A stretch of 64,000 bases of DNA from CAG-698 sp964385755 (GCA_964385755.1 CAYLPZ010000003.1:65997-129996), one strand, 5' to 3'; shown: positions 52,157 through 62,161, numbered from the stretch's first letter. Notes: a model not told the origin generated them from the letters alone. Made by a program: numbers and translations.

Positions 52157-53476
52157 TTAAACTGAGTCTTTACGTGACAGTAAACAAACGGTTTCCACAT
52201 GATATGTACAAGCAAACATATCAACTAAAGATACTTTTTCCACTTTATAATTCTTAAGCATACTTATATCCCTTGCTAAAGTTTTTGCTTCACATGAAAC
52301 ATAAACTATCTTTGGTACTTTCATTTCTTCAACAGCATGCAAAAATTCTTTTGTTGAACCACATCTTGGAGGATCCATAATTAGTACATCAAACTTTTCA
52401 TCGGTATTTAATATATAGTTTGTAGCATCATCACAGACAAAACTCATATTTGTTATTTTGTTTTCTTTCGCATTTACTCTTGCGTTAAGCACTGATTGTT
52501 TGTTGTTTTCCACACCAATTACTCTTTTTGCGTTTTTGCTTAATATCATTCCTATAGTACCAACTCCACAATAAGCATCTAATACTTTTTCACATCCTGT
52601 AAGATTAGCATATTCTTTTACGATACTATAAAGTATTTCTGTTTGTCTTGGATTTATTTGGTAGAATGTTTTTGATGATATTTTAAAGTTTATCCCTGAT
52701 AGTGTATCGTTTATATACCCAGGGCCATACAATACTCTTTCTTCATCACCTAATATTATACTAGTTTTTCTAGTATTTACATTTTGTACTATTGATGTGA
52801 TATAAGGGCATCTTGCCTTTAGTCTTTTCACAAATTCATTTCTTCCAGGAAAAATATCTGAGTTTGTTACAATTGTTACTAATATTTCTTTTGAATAATA
52901 ACCTTCTCTTATCATTACAAAACGAATCAATCCTGTGCGTTTATCTTCTTGATAAACTTGCAACCTTAGTTCTTTTATTATGTCACAAACTACTTTTACA
53001 ATTTCATTTTGTCTATCTGATTGAACTAAACATTTCTTTAAAGGAATTATTCTATGGGAATCTTCTTCGTAAAAACCATATACTATTTTACCTTCTTTGA
53101 TGCCAAAAGCTACTTGCATTTTGTTTCGGTAGCCTTCTTTAACTAAAGAAGATACATATTTATCTAATTTAAAAAGGATTTTATATTCTCTAAAGCAGCT
53201 TTCAACATAATCTTTTTTAAAGTTTTCCTGAGCTTTATCATTCATGTGTAAAAGGTGGCACGAACCACATTTTAAATAATGTTCACATTTTGGTTCAACT
53301 CGTTCTTTACTTTTCTTTATAAAAGAAGATATATAATATTTACCTTTTTTATCTTTATCAGCTAATGCAACCTCGCCAACAAGTAAATTACTAGCATAGC
53401 CAATATCTTTTCCAACTTTAAATACACCTTGACCAAAATCATTATATGTAAAACATTTAACTTCTATTTTTGCCAT
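52157..53476 (-). CDS. RNA uracil-C5 methyltransferase (RumA/RlmCD type)
   Basis: SAM-dependent methylation of a uracil in rRNA or tRNA. Cysteines of the RumA-type Fe-S site (KCEHYLKCGSCHLLH) are at about 75-90. FYQINPRQTEILY, LDAYCGVGTIGM (SAM loop), DPPRCG and the nucleophile segment VYVSCEAKTLARD follow, ending ACTYHVETVCLL with the catalytic Glu. The N-terminal TRAM domain looks short. The start at 53476 has AAGGTGA 5 bases upstream. The precise target position cannot be decided. Confidence 0.92.
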   Translation of the reverse strand: MAKIEVKCFTYNDFGQGVFKVGKDIGYASNLLVGEVALADKDKKGKYYISSFIKKSKERVEPKCEHYLKCGSCHLLHMNDKAQENFKKDYVESCFREYKILFKLDKYVSSLVKEGYRNKMQVAFGIKEGKIVYGFYEEDSHRIIPLKKCLVQSDRQNEIVKVVCDIIKELRLQVYQEDKRTGLIRFVMIREGYYSKEILVTIVTNSDIFPGRNEFVKRLKARCPYITSIVQNVNTRKTSIILGDEERVLYGPGYINDTLSGINFKISSKTFYQINPRQTEILYSIVKEYANLTGCEKVLDAYCGVGTIGMILSKNAKRVIGVENNKQSVLNARVNAKENKITNMSFVCDDATNYILNTDEKFDVLIMDPPRCGSTKEFLHAVEEMKVPKIVYVSCEAKTLARDISMLKNYKVEKVSLVDMFACTYHVETVCLLSRKDSV

Positions 53477-53488
53477 AATAATCACCTT

Positions 53489-54016
53489 TTATAATATCTT
53501 TTGAAAAGCTAATCTTCTCCTATCATAATAATCATTTCTTAGTAATGTAATATTTCCACAATATATAAAATTATATTTTTCAATTAGCTTAAGCATGCTT
53601 TCGTTTTTATAATATGTATCTATTCTAATGTTTTTTATATTTTTTGATTTTATTTCTTCTAGGGCTTTTTCAAAAAGCTTCTTACCAATTCCATTTTTAC
53701 GATATTTTTCTAAAACACATATTCTATGAATAGAAGCATACTTTTCATTATTTAACCATCTTCCATCTATTACTTGATAGTTAGGATCAATATCATAAAC
53801 AATTGTAATTAAACCAACAACTTTATTTTCGACTTCACAAGCATATATACTATTTTCTTTTATATCCTTTTCAAAAGTCTCTTTGTTTGGATAATTACCA
53901 CTCCACTGATATGTTTTTTCTTCTTCAAATACTCTTTTCGCATCTTCATAAATACAAACTGCCATTTGTAAATCATCTATTATAGCTCTTCTTATAATAA
54001 TATTATTTATTTCCAT
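53489..54016 (-). CDS. GNAT-family N-acetyltransferase
   Basis: IIIRRAIIDDLQMAVCIYEDA opens a GNAT fold; RICVLEKYRKNGIGKKLFEKAL is the acetyl-CoA loop (R/Q-x-x-G-x-G/A form). The length of 175 residues is typical. The substrate is unknown. GAGGT precedes the ATG, and it lies 12 bases before the methyltransferase gene in the same direction. Confidence 0.88.
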   Translation of the reverse strand: MEINNIIIRRAIIDDLQMAVCIYEDAKRVFEEEKTYQWSGNYPNKETFEKDIKENSIYACEVENKVVGLITIVYDIDPNYQVIDGRWLNNEKYASIHRICVLEKYRKNGIGKKLFEKALEEIKSKNIKNIRIDTYYKNESMLKLIEKYNFIYCGNITLLRNDYYDRRRLAFQKIL

Positions 54017-54024
54017 AATTACCT

Positions 54025-54744
54025 CTAAAATATTAAAGTAATTAGATAATAAATAATTGGAATCAATAAACTTGGAAGCATATTAGCAATTTTTAGTTTA
54101 TCTTTTCTTAAGAAATTAATACCAATTGCAACAATTATTGTATAGCCTACAATTGATATCATCTTAATCAGTTCTGATAGACTTGCTATGTCGATTACTT
54201 TTCCAACAAAGAAAAAAAGCAAAGTAAGAGTTCCTTGAATTAAAAGAACTGAAAAGCCAGAAAGTAATACACCTAATCCAAGAGTTGATGCTAAAATGAT
54301 TGAAGACACACCATCCAAAATACTTTTTAAATAAATCATTTCAGGTTTCCCAAGAGTATCATTTAAAGTACCAATAATTGTCATTGCTCCAACACAATAT
54401 AGTATTGTAGCAGTTAAGAAGCCCTGGGCAATACTTCCCTTGTTAATCTTTTTTTCTATAGTAAATGATAGTTTTTCAAATCCCTCTTCAATTTTAAGAA
54501 GTGAGCCAATATACGTTCCTATGGCTAAAGACGCTATCAATAGTAGGGTATACTGTGTTGTTACTACATTATTTTCAATTACTGCTCCACTTTCAACAAT
54601 TCCTAAAATTCCAATTGCAACACATCCAAGCCCTTCCGCTGCTATTACTTGATCGCAATAATCTTTTTTAATAAATTTCTTGCAAAAAAGTCCAATGAAA
54701 CTACATATTATTATACTTATGCTATTTATTATAAATCCAAACAT
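54025..54744 (-). CDS. DUF554 membrane protein
   Basis: Seven or so hydrophobic segments. GLGCVAIGILGIVESGAV and AIGTYIGSLLKIEEG, then FLTATILYCVGAMTIIGTLND, are typical of the DUF554 family (YdfK/YqgA). The function is unknown; a transport role is usual speculation. It lies 8 bases before the GNAT gene. Confidence 0.85.
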   Translation of the reverse strand: MFGFIINSISIIICSFIGLFCKKFIKKDYCDQVIAAEGLGCVAIGILGIVESGAVIENNVVTTQYTLLLIASLAIGTYIGSLLKIEEGFEKLSFTIEKKINKGSIAQGFLTATILYCVGAMTIIGTLNDTLGKPEMIYLKSILDGVSSIILASTLGLGVLLSGFSVLLIQGTLTLLFFFVGKVIDIASLSELIKMISIVGYTIIVAIGINFLRKDKLKIANMLPSLLIPIIYYLITLIF

Positions 54745-54926
54745 ATTTTTCTTACTTTTAAAATTTTTGTTATAATGTTCTTAAATTAAAGCTTGGTTAG
54801 TTTAGGCATTTTATAAAAAGCTAAATTATAGCTTAAATTTTAAGGATATTTTTTAAATTTTGTAATGATTGTTTAATTATTTTATCATATTTTTAGTTTT
54901 TTTAAAAGATTAATATAAAATAACAA

Positions 54927-54972
54927 AATAAAAAAGTAACTTACTTTAATATTAACAAAAGCAAGTTACTTT
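54927..54972 (-). terminator. terminator after the protease pair
   Basis: AAAAAGTAACTTGCTTT and AAAGTAAGTTACTTTTT on the minus strand form a 17-bp stem with one mismatch and a T-run, 7 bases beyond the stop. Confidence 0.8.
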
Positions 54973-54978
54973 TTATTT

Positions 54979-56220
54979 TTATAAAAGGTTATTTTTAGAA
55001 AGAAAATCTTTTATTATCTCAATTGAAATGGCAAATCCGATATTTTCAGTATTCTCTTCTACTATTTTTAAAGTGTTCATGCCAATCACATTTCCATCAA
55101 TATCAAATAGTGGACCACCACTATTGCCTGGGTTTATGGCAACGTCATGTTGAAAGTACACAGCACTTTCTCCTTCTAGTTTTCTATTGCAATATGAAAT
55201 AATACCAAATGTGACAGTACCAAAGAAATCGTAACCGTTAGCATTTCCTATTGCCACCGCAAAATCACCAACAGATACACTTGATTGATCACCTAAAGTT
55301 AAACATTTTAAATCCTTTTTAGATGTAAACTTCACCACCGCAATGTCTAAACTACTATCCTCACAAACTAAAGAAGCATCAACATATTCATTTTCATAGC
55401 CAAAATATACTCTTAGTATATGATTATCTTCGATAACATGATAATTAGTTAATGCATAATATGTATTTTTTTCTTTTTTGAAGATAAACCCTGTACCAAC
55501 TCCTGCTTCTGTTAATACTTTTCTACCAAAATAATCAACAACATACTGATAATTACTTACACCAATAATAGAGTCTTTATTTGTATCAACTATATTTGTA
55601 ATCTTATCGCTTAATGTGGTTAAACTTATATCCCCATTTATTGAAGTTATGTGATTTGTAATGACATTTTCAACTATTTCACCACTATCATTTGTCGCAT
55701 AACAATAATATACTATATCTTTTTGTCTTTCACTTTCATTTGATGAACTAATTGTAATTGTGGCAATACCAGTTCCCACAGATTTTACCAAACCACTATC
55801 TGATACGGTTACTACTTTTTCATCATTTGAAGAGAAATTATAAAAGGTATTTTCTTTTTTTTCAATCGTAATTTGTGTTTCTTCACCAACCAACAAAGTT
55901 TGTTTTGAACTAGCAAGAATCTCTTCTTTCGCATTCGATTTAATTACAGTTACATTTGATTCATATATTTTTTCATCGATTGTAACAAAAACTATTGCAG
56001 TTCCTTCATTTATTCCTTTTACAATTCCCTCTTTTGAAATTGTAATTATATTTTCATTACTTGACTTAAATGTTATATTGTCAGTTTCACTTTGGTATAA
56101 AAGAGCTATTTGTCCTTCTTCAATTACTAAATCATCAATTTCTATTTGACCTTTACATGAAGTAAAAATACCTAAGCAAAGCATAATTACTAATATTAAA
56201 TAATAATTAATTTTTTTCAT
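54979..56220 (-). CDS. trypsin-like serine protease lipoprotein, HtrA-like, no PDZ
   Basis: The lipobox IFTSC (Cys22) anchors it outside. Two Ig-like (Big_2) domains (about 25-170) have the repeating ITISKEGIVKG and VTVSDSGLVKS signatures. The protease domain has His261 (LTNYHVIE), Asp292 (SSLDIAVVKF) and Ser367 (NPGNSGGPL), a full triad. The chain ends soon after the domain, so the C-terminal PDZ of HtrA proteins is absent. Its ATG overlaps the stop of the upstream paralogue (TAATG), so the two are translationally coupled. Confidence 0.9.
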   Translation of the reverse strand: MKKINYYLILVIMLCLGIFTSCKGQIEIDDLVIEEGQIALLYQSETDNITFKSSNENIITISKEGIVKGINEGTAIVFVTIDEKIYESNVTVIKSNAKEEILASSKQTLLVGEETQITIEKKENTFYNFSSNDEKVVTVSDSGLVKSVGTGIATITISSSNESERQKDIVYYCYATNDSGEIVENVITNHITSINGDISLTTLSDKITNIVDTNKDSIIGVSNYQYVVDYFGRKVLTEAGVGTGFIFKKEKNTYYALTNYHVIEDNHILRVYFGYENEYVDASLVCEDSSLDIAVVKFTSKKDLKCLTLGDQSSVSVGDFAVAIGNANGYDFFGTVTFGIISYCNRKLEGESAVYFQHDVAINPGNSGGPLFDIDGNVIGMNTLKIVEENTENIGFAISIEIIKDFLSKNNLL

Positions 56221-57860
56221 TATAATTCAACCTCTATTTCTAGTAATGTTCCATTACGATTAATTACTAATGTTACTTTCTCTTTACAACCTTCATCATA
56301 ATCATCTAATACTTTACGAAGATCATAAGTAAAATACAAATCAACATCTTCTATTTTCAGAATAATATCACCTGCTTTTACCCCTGCTTTATAGGCACTT
56401 TGACCATAGGTAGCCTCATTAACATAAATGCCATATGTTACACCATCTGGGATAACAATTTCTGGATAATATTCTTGATATTTAAGAATATCCTTTACAT
56501 TTACTGCGGAAACACCAAGTGTCGCGCGAACACGTGGCACTCCACTTTCTAAACTACAAAGAAGCTTAAGAATTACTTCTGCTGGGATTGCGAAAGACAT
56601 ATTCTCTATTTTTTCTGAATTTATTCTCATTGTATTAATTCCCACTACTTCTCCTGATAAAGACATTAATATTCCTCCACAATATTCATCTCCTAAAGGT
56701 GCATCATGCTGAATATACTGTGCATCCCAGTCTTTTACGCCATCTGAGTCTGTATCATCTGCTAAGTATCTATCAACATATGATGCTATTCCAAAGGATA
56801 CTGTCTTATCTAATTCTACATTAGTGCCAATTGATATTACAAAATCACCTGTTTTTAAAGTTTCTTCAGAAAACTTAATTGTTGGAATATATTTATTAAT
56901 TTGAAATTTAATAACTGAAATATTTACTTTATTATCAGAAGCAATAACAGTTGCTTCTACAATTTTATCTTCAACTACTATTTCTATCAAAGACTTATTA
57001 TTTACTAAATGCTTATTAGTCAAAGCATAGTATTCATAAGTTTTAAAGACTTGATCATTATGTATGTCATCATCAAGTACTCTTTGACCATTTTCTAAAA
57101 CCAAAAATCTTTTATAAACTGTTGCGCAAGCAGAAGTTTTTTGTGTTTGATTAAAATAGCTCCTTTGATAACTATTTAGTGCAACAACGCTATCAAGGTT
57201 TCTATTAATCTGAGTAACAAACTGCTTGTGATAGTCAGAAATATCTACTTCTTGCTTGACTTCTTCTTCGGTCTTCTTATAACTATTATTCTCATCTAAT
57301 TCTTCTGTAACAACAAATGTAATTTCATCGAAAATTTCTAAGTCATTTCTTAAATAACATCGTACAGTAACTATTCCCTTCTTTAAAGCAGTAATTAGTC
57401 CTGTCTTAGATACACTTGCTATTTCTTCATCACTACAATTATATATTACATCATCACTAGTTTTACTTGGATAAAAAGTTACTTCTAGTTGAAATGTATC
57501 TCCTTTTTTAATTGATGACAGATTACTTAATTCGATAGATGTAACTTTATTTTCTATAACACTAACAAGATAAGTTGCAACTATCTTTGATCCAACTTTC
57601 GCATATATTAATGCATCGCCAATACTATAACCAAATACTTCATAATTGTCAATCTTAACAATATCCTCATTAGTAGACTCATACTTAACAAGTTTTCCAT
57701 CCACTGCTCTAGATAATGTGATGCTCTCGCCTTTAAATATTGTTGAGACATCATTGTAATATGATATTTTTATTTTATTACTACAACCAATTAATGTTGT
57801 TAGAGTGAATAACAATAATATTATTACTATATATTTTGTGATTGATTTTATTCTTTTCAT
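56220..57860 (-). CDS. HtrA-like pseudoprotease lipoprotein with PDZ
   Basis: It has the same architecture as its downstream neighbour: lipobox LIGC, Big_2-type Ig domains, protease fold, plus a C-terminal PDZ (about 445-540, with YGQSAYKAGVKAGDIILKIE). The triad is altered: His284 is kept (LTNKHLV), Asp becomes Asn313 (NKVNISVIKF), and the Ser position is Cys394 in GDEYCGG. So it is either an inactive substrate-binding partner or, given the 3C-protease-like YCGG, a Cys protease. The start at 57860 (ATG) has AAAGGA 8 bases upstream. Confidence 0.85.
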   Translation of the reverse strand: MKRIKSITKYIVIILLLFTLTTLIGCSNKIKISYYNDVSTIFKGESITLSRAVDGKLVKYESTNEDIVKIDNYEVFGYSIGDALIYAKVGSKIVATYLVSVIENKVTSIELSNLSSIKKGDTFQLEVTFYPSKTSDDVIYNCSDEEIASVSKTGLITALKKGIVTVRCYLRNDLEIFDEITFVVTEELDENNSYKKTEEEVKQEVDISDYHKQFVTQINRNLDSVVALNSYQRSYFNQTQKTSACATVYKRFLVLENGQRVLDDDIHNDQVFKTYEYYALTNKHLVNNKSLIEIVVEDKIVEATVIASDNKVNISVIKFQINKYIPTIKFSEETLKTGDFVISIGTNVELDKTVSFGIASYVDRYLADDTDSDGVKDWDAQYIQHDAPLGDEYCGGILMSLSGEVVGINTMRINSEKIENMSFAIPAEVILKLLCSLESGVPRVRATLGVSAVNVKDILKYQEYYPEIVIPDGVTYGIYVNEATYGQSAYKAGVKAGDIILKIEDVDLYFTYDLRKVLDDYDEGCKEKVTLVINRNGTLLEIEVEL

Positions 57861-57962
57861 TTGTTTCAATCCTTTCTTACATATATTATACCTTAATAAA
57901 CTTAAAAATAACTAAACAAATAAAAGAAATTATGATAAAATAAGAAAAAAAAGGAGAAATAT

Positions 57963-59411
57963 ATGGCAATTGAAAAATTTCAAGAGATAGCAAAAAGAGA
58001 AAAACTTGCCGGCGCAAACATTGTTATTTGCAATGAAAACGGAATTTTAGATAAAGATAGTTATGGTTTCCAAGATTTAGAAAACAAAGAACCATCAACT
58101 GAAGATACGATCTACCGTATCGCCTCAATTTCTAAAACAATCGGTTGCATTGGTCTTATGCAACTTGTGGAGAAGGGATTAGTTGATTTAAATGAAGATA
58201 TCTCGACATATTTAGGATATAAAGTTAGAAATCCTAAATATCCAGATGATGTAATCACTGTTAAAATGATCACAATGCAAACTTCATCTATTCAAGATGG
58301 TTACGATGATGAAAACCCAGCCTATGACGACATTATCAAAGGATACAATGGTCTAAATGGTACATATATCAATTGTTCACCTAAAACAATATTAACAGAT
58401 ACAAGTAGTGAATATTACACACAATATACTTTTGGGGACTACAAACCAGGAACACGCTTTTGTTATTCAAATTTTGGATGTGGTCTTATGGCTTGTATTA
58501 TTGAAAAAGCTAGTGGTGAGCTTTATGTTGATTATATGGAAAATCACATTTTTAAGCCATTAGGACTTAATGCAAGTTTTAAATCATCAAGACTTAATAA
58601 CAAGGAAAACATCGCACAAATGTATGCTTATTACAAAGGAAATATTAAAAAATTTGATAAAAGCAGTTTTATCAATTCTCAATTACCTATTTTCCCATTA
58701 GGTGAAAACTACCGTGGTCCTGCTGGAGGTTTATTTATCAATATGAAAGACTTAAGCGTTCTTTTGCGAATGTTTTTAAACTATGGTAAGGTAAATGGCG
58801 TAGAAATCCTCAAAAGAGAAACAGTAGAAAGAATGATCCAAGAAGAGTGGTGTGGACTACCAAAAAATGATGAATACCGCGCAAAAGGAATTCAAATGCG
58901 AATAATTGAGCCAGTTCCTCACTTCGCATTACGTGGTCATACTGGTGGTGCATATGGCGTAAGAAGTTATTTCTTCTTCAGTTTAAAATATAAAATTGGT
59001 GCTTGTTTTATTACTAATGGAATATTAAATGATGATAGTAAATCTTGTGATAGATTATTTGATGAAACAATGGAAATGTGGATAAATAAATATGCGAAAT
59101 ATAGACCATCTAAAATTATTATCAAAGAAAAAGAAATAGTTTTAGAAGAAAGAACAATCAAGCAAGAAAAACTATTTATTAATAAGAATAATCCATATAT
59201 ATTAGGAAAAACCTTAGCAGACATGTTATCAACTTTAGCGGTTTATGATGAGGATAAAATGACATACACATTTGATGTAGATAATAAACAAATAATAATT
59301 GATGATATGATAATCATTAATGATGAATTCTACATTCCATTTACAAAAACTTTAGAAAAACTTAATATACCTTTTACAAAGGAAAATGGAAATTATATAA
59401 TTAATTATTAA
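57963..59411 (+). CDS. beta-lactamase-fold serine hydrolase
   Basis: Class C beta-lactamase/PBP-type motifs: SISK (S-x-x-K, about residues 57-60), YSN in FCYSNFGCG and HTGG in LRGHTGGAYG. The last 75 residues read like a copper-amine-oxidase-N type wall domain (IIINDEFYIPFTKTLEKLN). No signal peptide is visible, unlike other secreted proteins here, so the location is uncertain. Substrates may be peptidoglycan peptides, esters or D-amino acid peptides. AAAAGGAG precedes the ATG; divergent from the protease pair. Confidence 0.88.
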   Translation: MAIEKFQEIAKREKLAGANIVICNENGILDKDSYGFQDLENKEPSTEDTIYRIASISKTIGCIGLMQLVEKGLVDLNEDISTYLGYKVRNPKYPDDVITVKMITMQTSSIQDGYDDENPAYDDIIKGYNGLNGTYINCSPKTILTDTSSEYYTQYTFGDYKPGTRFCYSNFGCGLMACIIEKASGELYVDYMENHIFKPLGLNASFKSSRLNNKENIAQMYAYYKGNIKKFDKSSFINSQLPIFPLGENYRGPAGGLFINMKDLSVLLRMFLNYGKVNGVEILKRETVERMIQEEWCGLPKNDEYRAKGIQMRIIEPVPHFALRGHTGGAYGVRSYFFFSLKYKIGACFITNGILNDDSKSCDRLFDETMEMWINKYAKYRPSKIIIKEKEIVLEERTIKQEKLFINKNNPYILGKTLADMLSTLAVYDEDKMTYTFDVDNKQIIIDDMIIINDEFYIPFTKTLEKLNIPFTKENGNYIINY

Positions 59412-59476
59412 AAAACCTAACACAAATGTGGGGTGCTATTGGGAATTTTGAGTAAGTTGGTATAAAACCAACAAAC

Positions 59477-60125
59477 TCAGATTCCCTTTTTGCTTTGCAT
59501 AGCGTATTGTGATAGGTCTACTGCGCCAACAAGATTATATACGATTTTTATATCTTGGAATTTTTGTTCTTTGTAAACTTCCGTTTTCCTATGTAAATTC
59601 TATCCACGAAACTGTGAAGAATATCGGGCGTAAGTTCTTCAATCTCCGTATATTGTTTTACAATACGAATAAACTTTGCTAATGTCTCGCCTTCGTTATC
59701 CACGACGGCGAGAATTTCTTTTAGTTCTTGTACTTTTCGGTTTAACTCGTTTTGTTCTTCTTCGTAAGACTTGGAAAGGTAGTCAAAACGCTCATCAGTT
59801 ATTCTTCCGCTTACGTTATCTTCGTATAATTTGCGAATAATCTTATTGATTTTATCGATTAAAACAAAGTTGTCTTTACCTTCTACGTAATTGGTTTCGA
59901 TATATTCGTTAAGAACTTTATATTCTTTAAGGTTATCGTATTTGGATAAGTTAAAGTTGATATGAATGATATTAACGTCGAGAACGTTTTTTGTACGTAG
60001 GCTTTGAACGCTTCAAGTAGTTTAGATTTGCCCGAACGTCTTACGCCTGTCAACACCTTAATATCGGGAGTTCCAATCCCGCCTATCATTTTTTCTAAAT
60101 ATTGTTTTCTTTCAATCAGTTTCAA
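59477..60125 (-). pseudogene. chimera of DUF4143 ATPase N-terminus and serine recombinase C-terminus
   Basis: From 60125 it reads KLIERKQYLEKMIGG and VLTGVRRSGKSKLL (Walker A of a DUF4143-type ATPase). A frameshift follows in an A-run at about 60000, then NEYIETNYVEGKDNFVLID, the region leading to Walker B. There it passes directly into NKIIRKLYEDNVSGRITDER, then EELTPDILHSFVDRIYIG, the C-terminal coiled coil of a large serine recombinase. After a second frameshift come KFQDIKIVYNLVGAVDL and a stop at 59477. Its GC is higher than its neighbours. It is a recombined remnant of two mobile genes; 59412-60359 holds nothing else but small hairpins. Confidence 0.75.
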
Positions 60126-60220
60126 AGAAAATCACCTTGCAAAACTATCATAGGATATTCACTTCCCAAATTCAATATTTTTTCGTTTTTGGTAAGTAAC
60201 TTTTTAGAAAGGTAAAAGAA

Positions 60221-60248
60221 AAATCAGACTCTATATCGAATCTGATTA
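60221..60248. terminator. hairpin after tspO
   Basis: AATCAGA pairs with TCTGATT, with AT-rich tails. It is 112 bases beyond the tspO stop; assignment to that gene is weak. Confidence 0.35.
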
Positions 60249-60359
60249 TTTATTTTAACGAACCCGCTATTTGGTTAAATATTATTGTGTAATTTTTTTC
60301 TATATATTTAATGTACAATAGTTATCGTACACTCATAATCTATTATAATATTTTAATTA

Positions 60360-60830
60360 TTAATTTAAGAAATATATTCCTATTTGTAGATAGTTTGCAA
60401 AGATGAGCCACAAGACATAAGGAATAAATAAGTAAAAACTGATTTTCTTAATTTTATAATACCTAATAAGCAAGTAAATAGACATAGCAAGAATTGTAAG
60501 TGTCATTAAAGCACCAATTGCAATCATTTTACCATAAAAGAATACCACTGGATAGAGTAAATTTATTATTAACTGAATGTAATAAATTTTCATTTCTTGT
60601 GGTTTATTTTCTTGATCAATAAAATATGCACTTACACCTATTAATACATAAAGAACACTCCATGCAATTATAAAAACTATATTAGGAATTTCTAATGGCT
60701 TATTTAAAGAATCTAAATAAGGCTTATAATCACCTATTAACATCTGCACAGTAAATGCCAGCATCAATGGAATGAGAGCATGAAACAAAACACCTTTTAC
60801 ATTTTTAAGTTTTTCCAAAAATTTCTTCAC
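60360..60830 (-). CDS. tspO: TspO/MBR family membrane protein
   Basis: Five helices in 156 residues. NKPLEIPNIVFIIAWSVLY corresponds to the family WxPP-x-WVFxPVW-x-LY region, and LFIPYVLWLIFANYLQIGIY to L-x-PYLLWV-x-FA-x-YLN. TspO proteins bind tetrapyrroles and sterol-like ligands and act in stress responses. Translation starts at GTG 60830 with GAGGT 8 bases before it. Confidence 0.85.
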   Translation of the reverse strand: MKKFLEKLKNVKGVLFHALIPLMLAFTVQMLIGDYKPYLDSLNKPLEIPNIVFIIAWSVLYVLIGVSAYFIDQENKPQEMKIYYIQLIINLLYPVVFFYGKMIAIGALMTLTILAMSIYLLIRYYKIKKISFYLFIPYVLWLIFANYLQIGIYFLN

Positions 60831-60878
60831 AAATATACCTCACAAAATAACATCTATTATGTTATATGCAAGTTAAAC

Positions 60879-61418
60879 TTATTTTATGCAAAAATATTGA
60901 AATAAATATTTGTTTTTATACTTTTTATCTTTTGTTACATCTTTTATATCTAATTTAAAATCATTTCTTAAGATGCTTTCAATTATTTTTTTATCATTAT
61001 CGATATTAATATCAGAAAGTTCAACCTCACAAGTTAAAAACTTTGGTTCAACATTTAAATACTCATCAAACTCAAATATATAGCTTTTATAATACTTCAC
61101 ATATCTATTTTTTATTATCCTACTTTCATTAGTAATTAATAAAAACTTTTGATATTCTTCTTTAGTGATTATAGTTTCATATTCATTTCTTGAAATATCT
61201 CCGCTAGTCTTTAGTGTTAATAAGTATTTAATACTATTATTTTCTTTTGTATAACGAATTCTATATGTATTAATATCATCACTTGTTATGTTTACCTTTG
61301 CTTCTAGTACTTGCTTTTCTATAGCATTGGGAAGAAGATATACTTGTGTTATCTCTATTTTCTTATCAAATGATGGAATATGTGATACAAGGTACTTTAG
61401 TTCTATTTCAACTGCCAT
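60879..61418 (-). CDS. CYTH-domain triphosphate enzyme
   Basis: The N-terminus VEIELKYLV has the ExExK signature of CYTH domains (inorganic triphosphatase, thiamine triphosphatase or class IV adenylyl cyclase). Basic and acidic strands of the tunnel follow (YRIRYTKEN, LLTLKTSGDISRNEYE, FEFDEYLN, CEVELSD). At 179 residues the single domain suggests a triphosphatase. It lies 11 bases after the thioesterase-like gene. Confidence 0.88.
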   Translation of the reverse strand: MAVEIELKYLVSHIPSFDKKIEITQVYLLPNAIEKQVLEAKVNITSDDINTYRIRYTKENNSIKYLLTLKTSGDISRNEYETIITKEEYQKFLLITNESRIIKNRYVKYYKSYIFEFDEYLNVEPKFLTCEVELSDINIDNDKKIIESILRNDFKLDIKDVTKDKKYKNKYLFQYFCIK

Positions 61419-61429
61419 TTTTATCCTTC

Positions 61430-62143
61430 TTATAATATTTTTATTTGTCCAATTTGTAATATTTTTTGATTGTCCCGACTTTCTTCAAGCCTATAGTAAA
61501 TATTATGGTCTTCTCTTAATAATTTTAAAGTAGGTGTACTTTCAATAAAAGCTTGACCTTGATATTTTATTTGCACTTCAAAAGGATGTTCATTTAAATA
61601 ATCTAAATCCTTTCTGTCACATTTTAACATTAAAAGATATAAACTTTTCGCATTATTTAAGTGAAGTGACATATCACAAAAGATTGGGTGAATAAACACA
61701 CTTTCTTCATTCTCATAATCTTTTTCTTCAAAGTTAAAAATTACATCACAATTTTCTCCTTCTAATACTAAATTAAACTTATTTAACTTTTGTAGCCTAT
61801 AAGTAGATTTATCTAAAATGCAACATTCAGTGACACCTTCAATTAATTTAGTATTGTCTTTTGAATAAATATCTGTTTTTATATAACACAAAGCATGAGT
61901 CATTTTCACGATCCTACAATTTACATTCACTTCTTGCGTACAATATGGTTTTGAAAGTAGTTTCACTTTATTTTTAGAAAATACCCACATTGCATTGTAA
62001 TCATTTTTTAATATTATGTTACTACATTTTATTTCTTCAAATAGAATGGAAATACAATCTTGAATTATACATAATATATTTTCGTTTGCAAATTTACTAT
62101 CATATCCACAATATGATGAAGTAATATTTAATGGAAATTTCAT
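61430..62143 (-). CDS. acyl-ACP thioesterase-like double hot-dog protein
   Basis: The sequence is divergent, but CDMSLHLNNAKSLYLLML matches the second hot-dog motif D-x-N-x-H-x-NN-x-Y of bacterial acyl-ACP thioesterases. MWVFSKNKVKLLSKP resembles the first-domain strand with W. The length of 237 residues fits two hot-dog domains. Fatty acid release from ACP is the likely role. GGAG lies 14 bases before the ATG. Confidence 0.55.
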   Translation of the reverse strand: MKFPLNITSSYCGYDSKFANENILCIIQDCISILFEEIKCSNIILKNDYNAMWVFSKNKVKLLSKPYCTQEVNVNCRIVKMTHALCYIKTDIYSKDNTKLIEGVTECCILDKSTYRLQKLNKFNLVLEGENCDVIFNFEEKDYENEESVFIHPIFCDMSLHLNNAKSLYLLMLKCDRKDLDYLNEHPFEVQIKYQGQAFIESTPTLKLLREDHNIYYRLEESRDNQKILQIGQIKIL

Positions 62144-62161
62144 ATTTGTTTCATTATCTCC

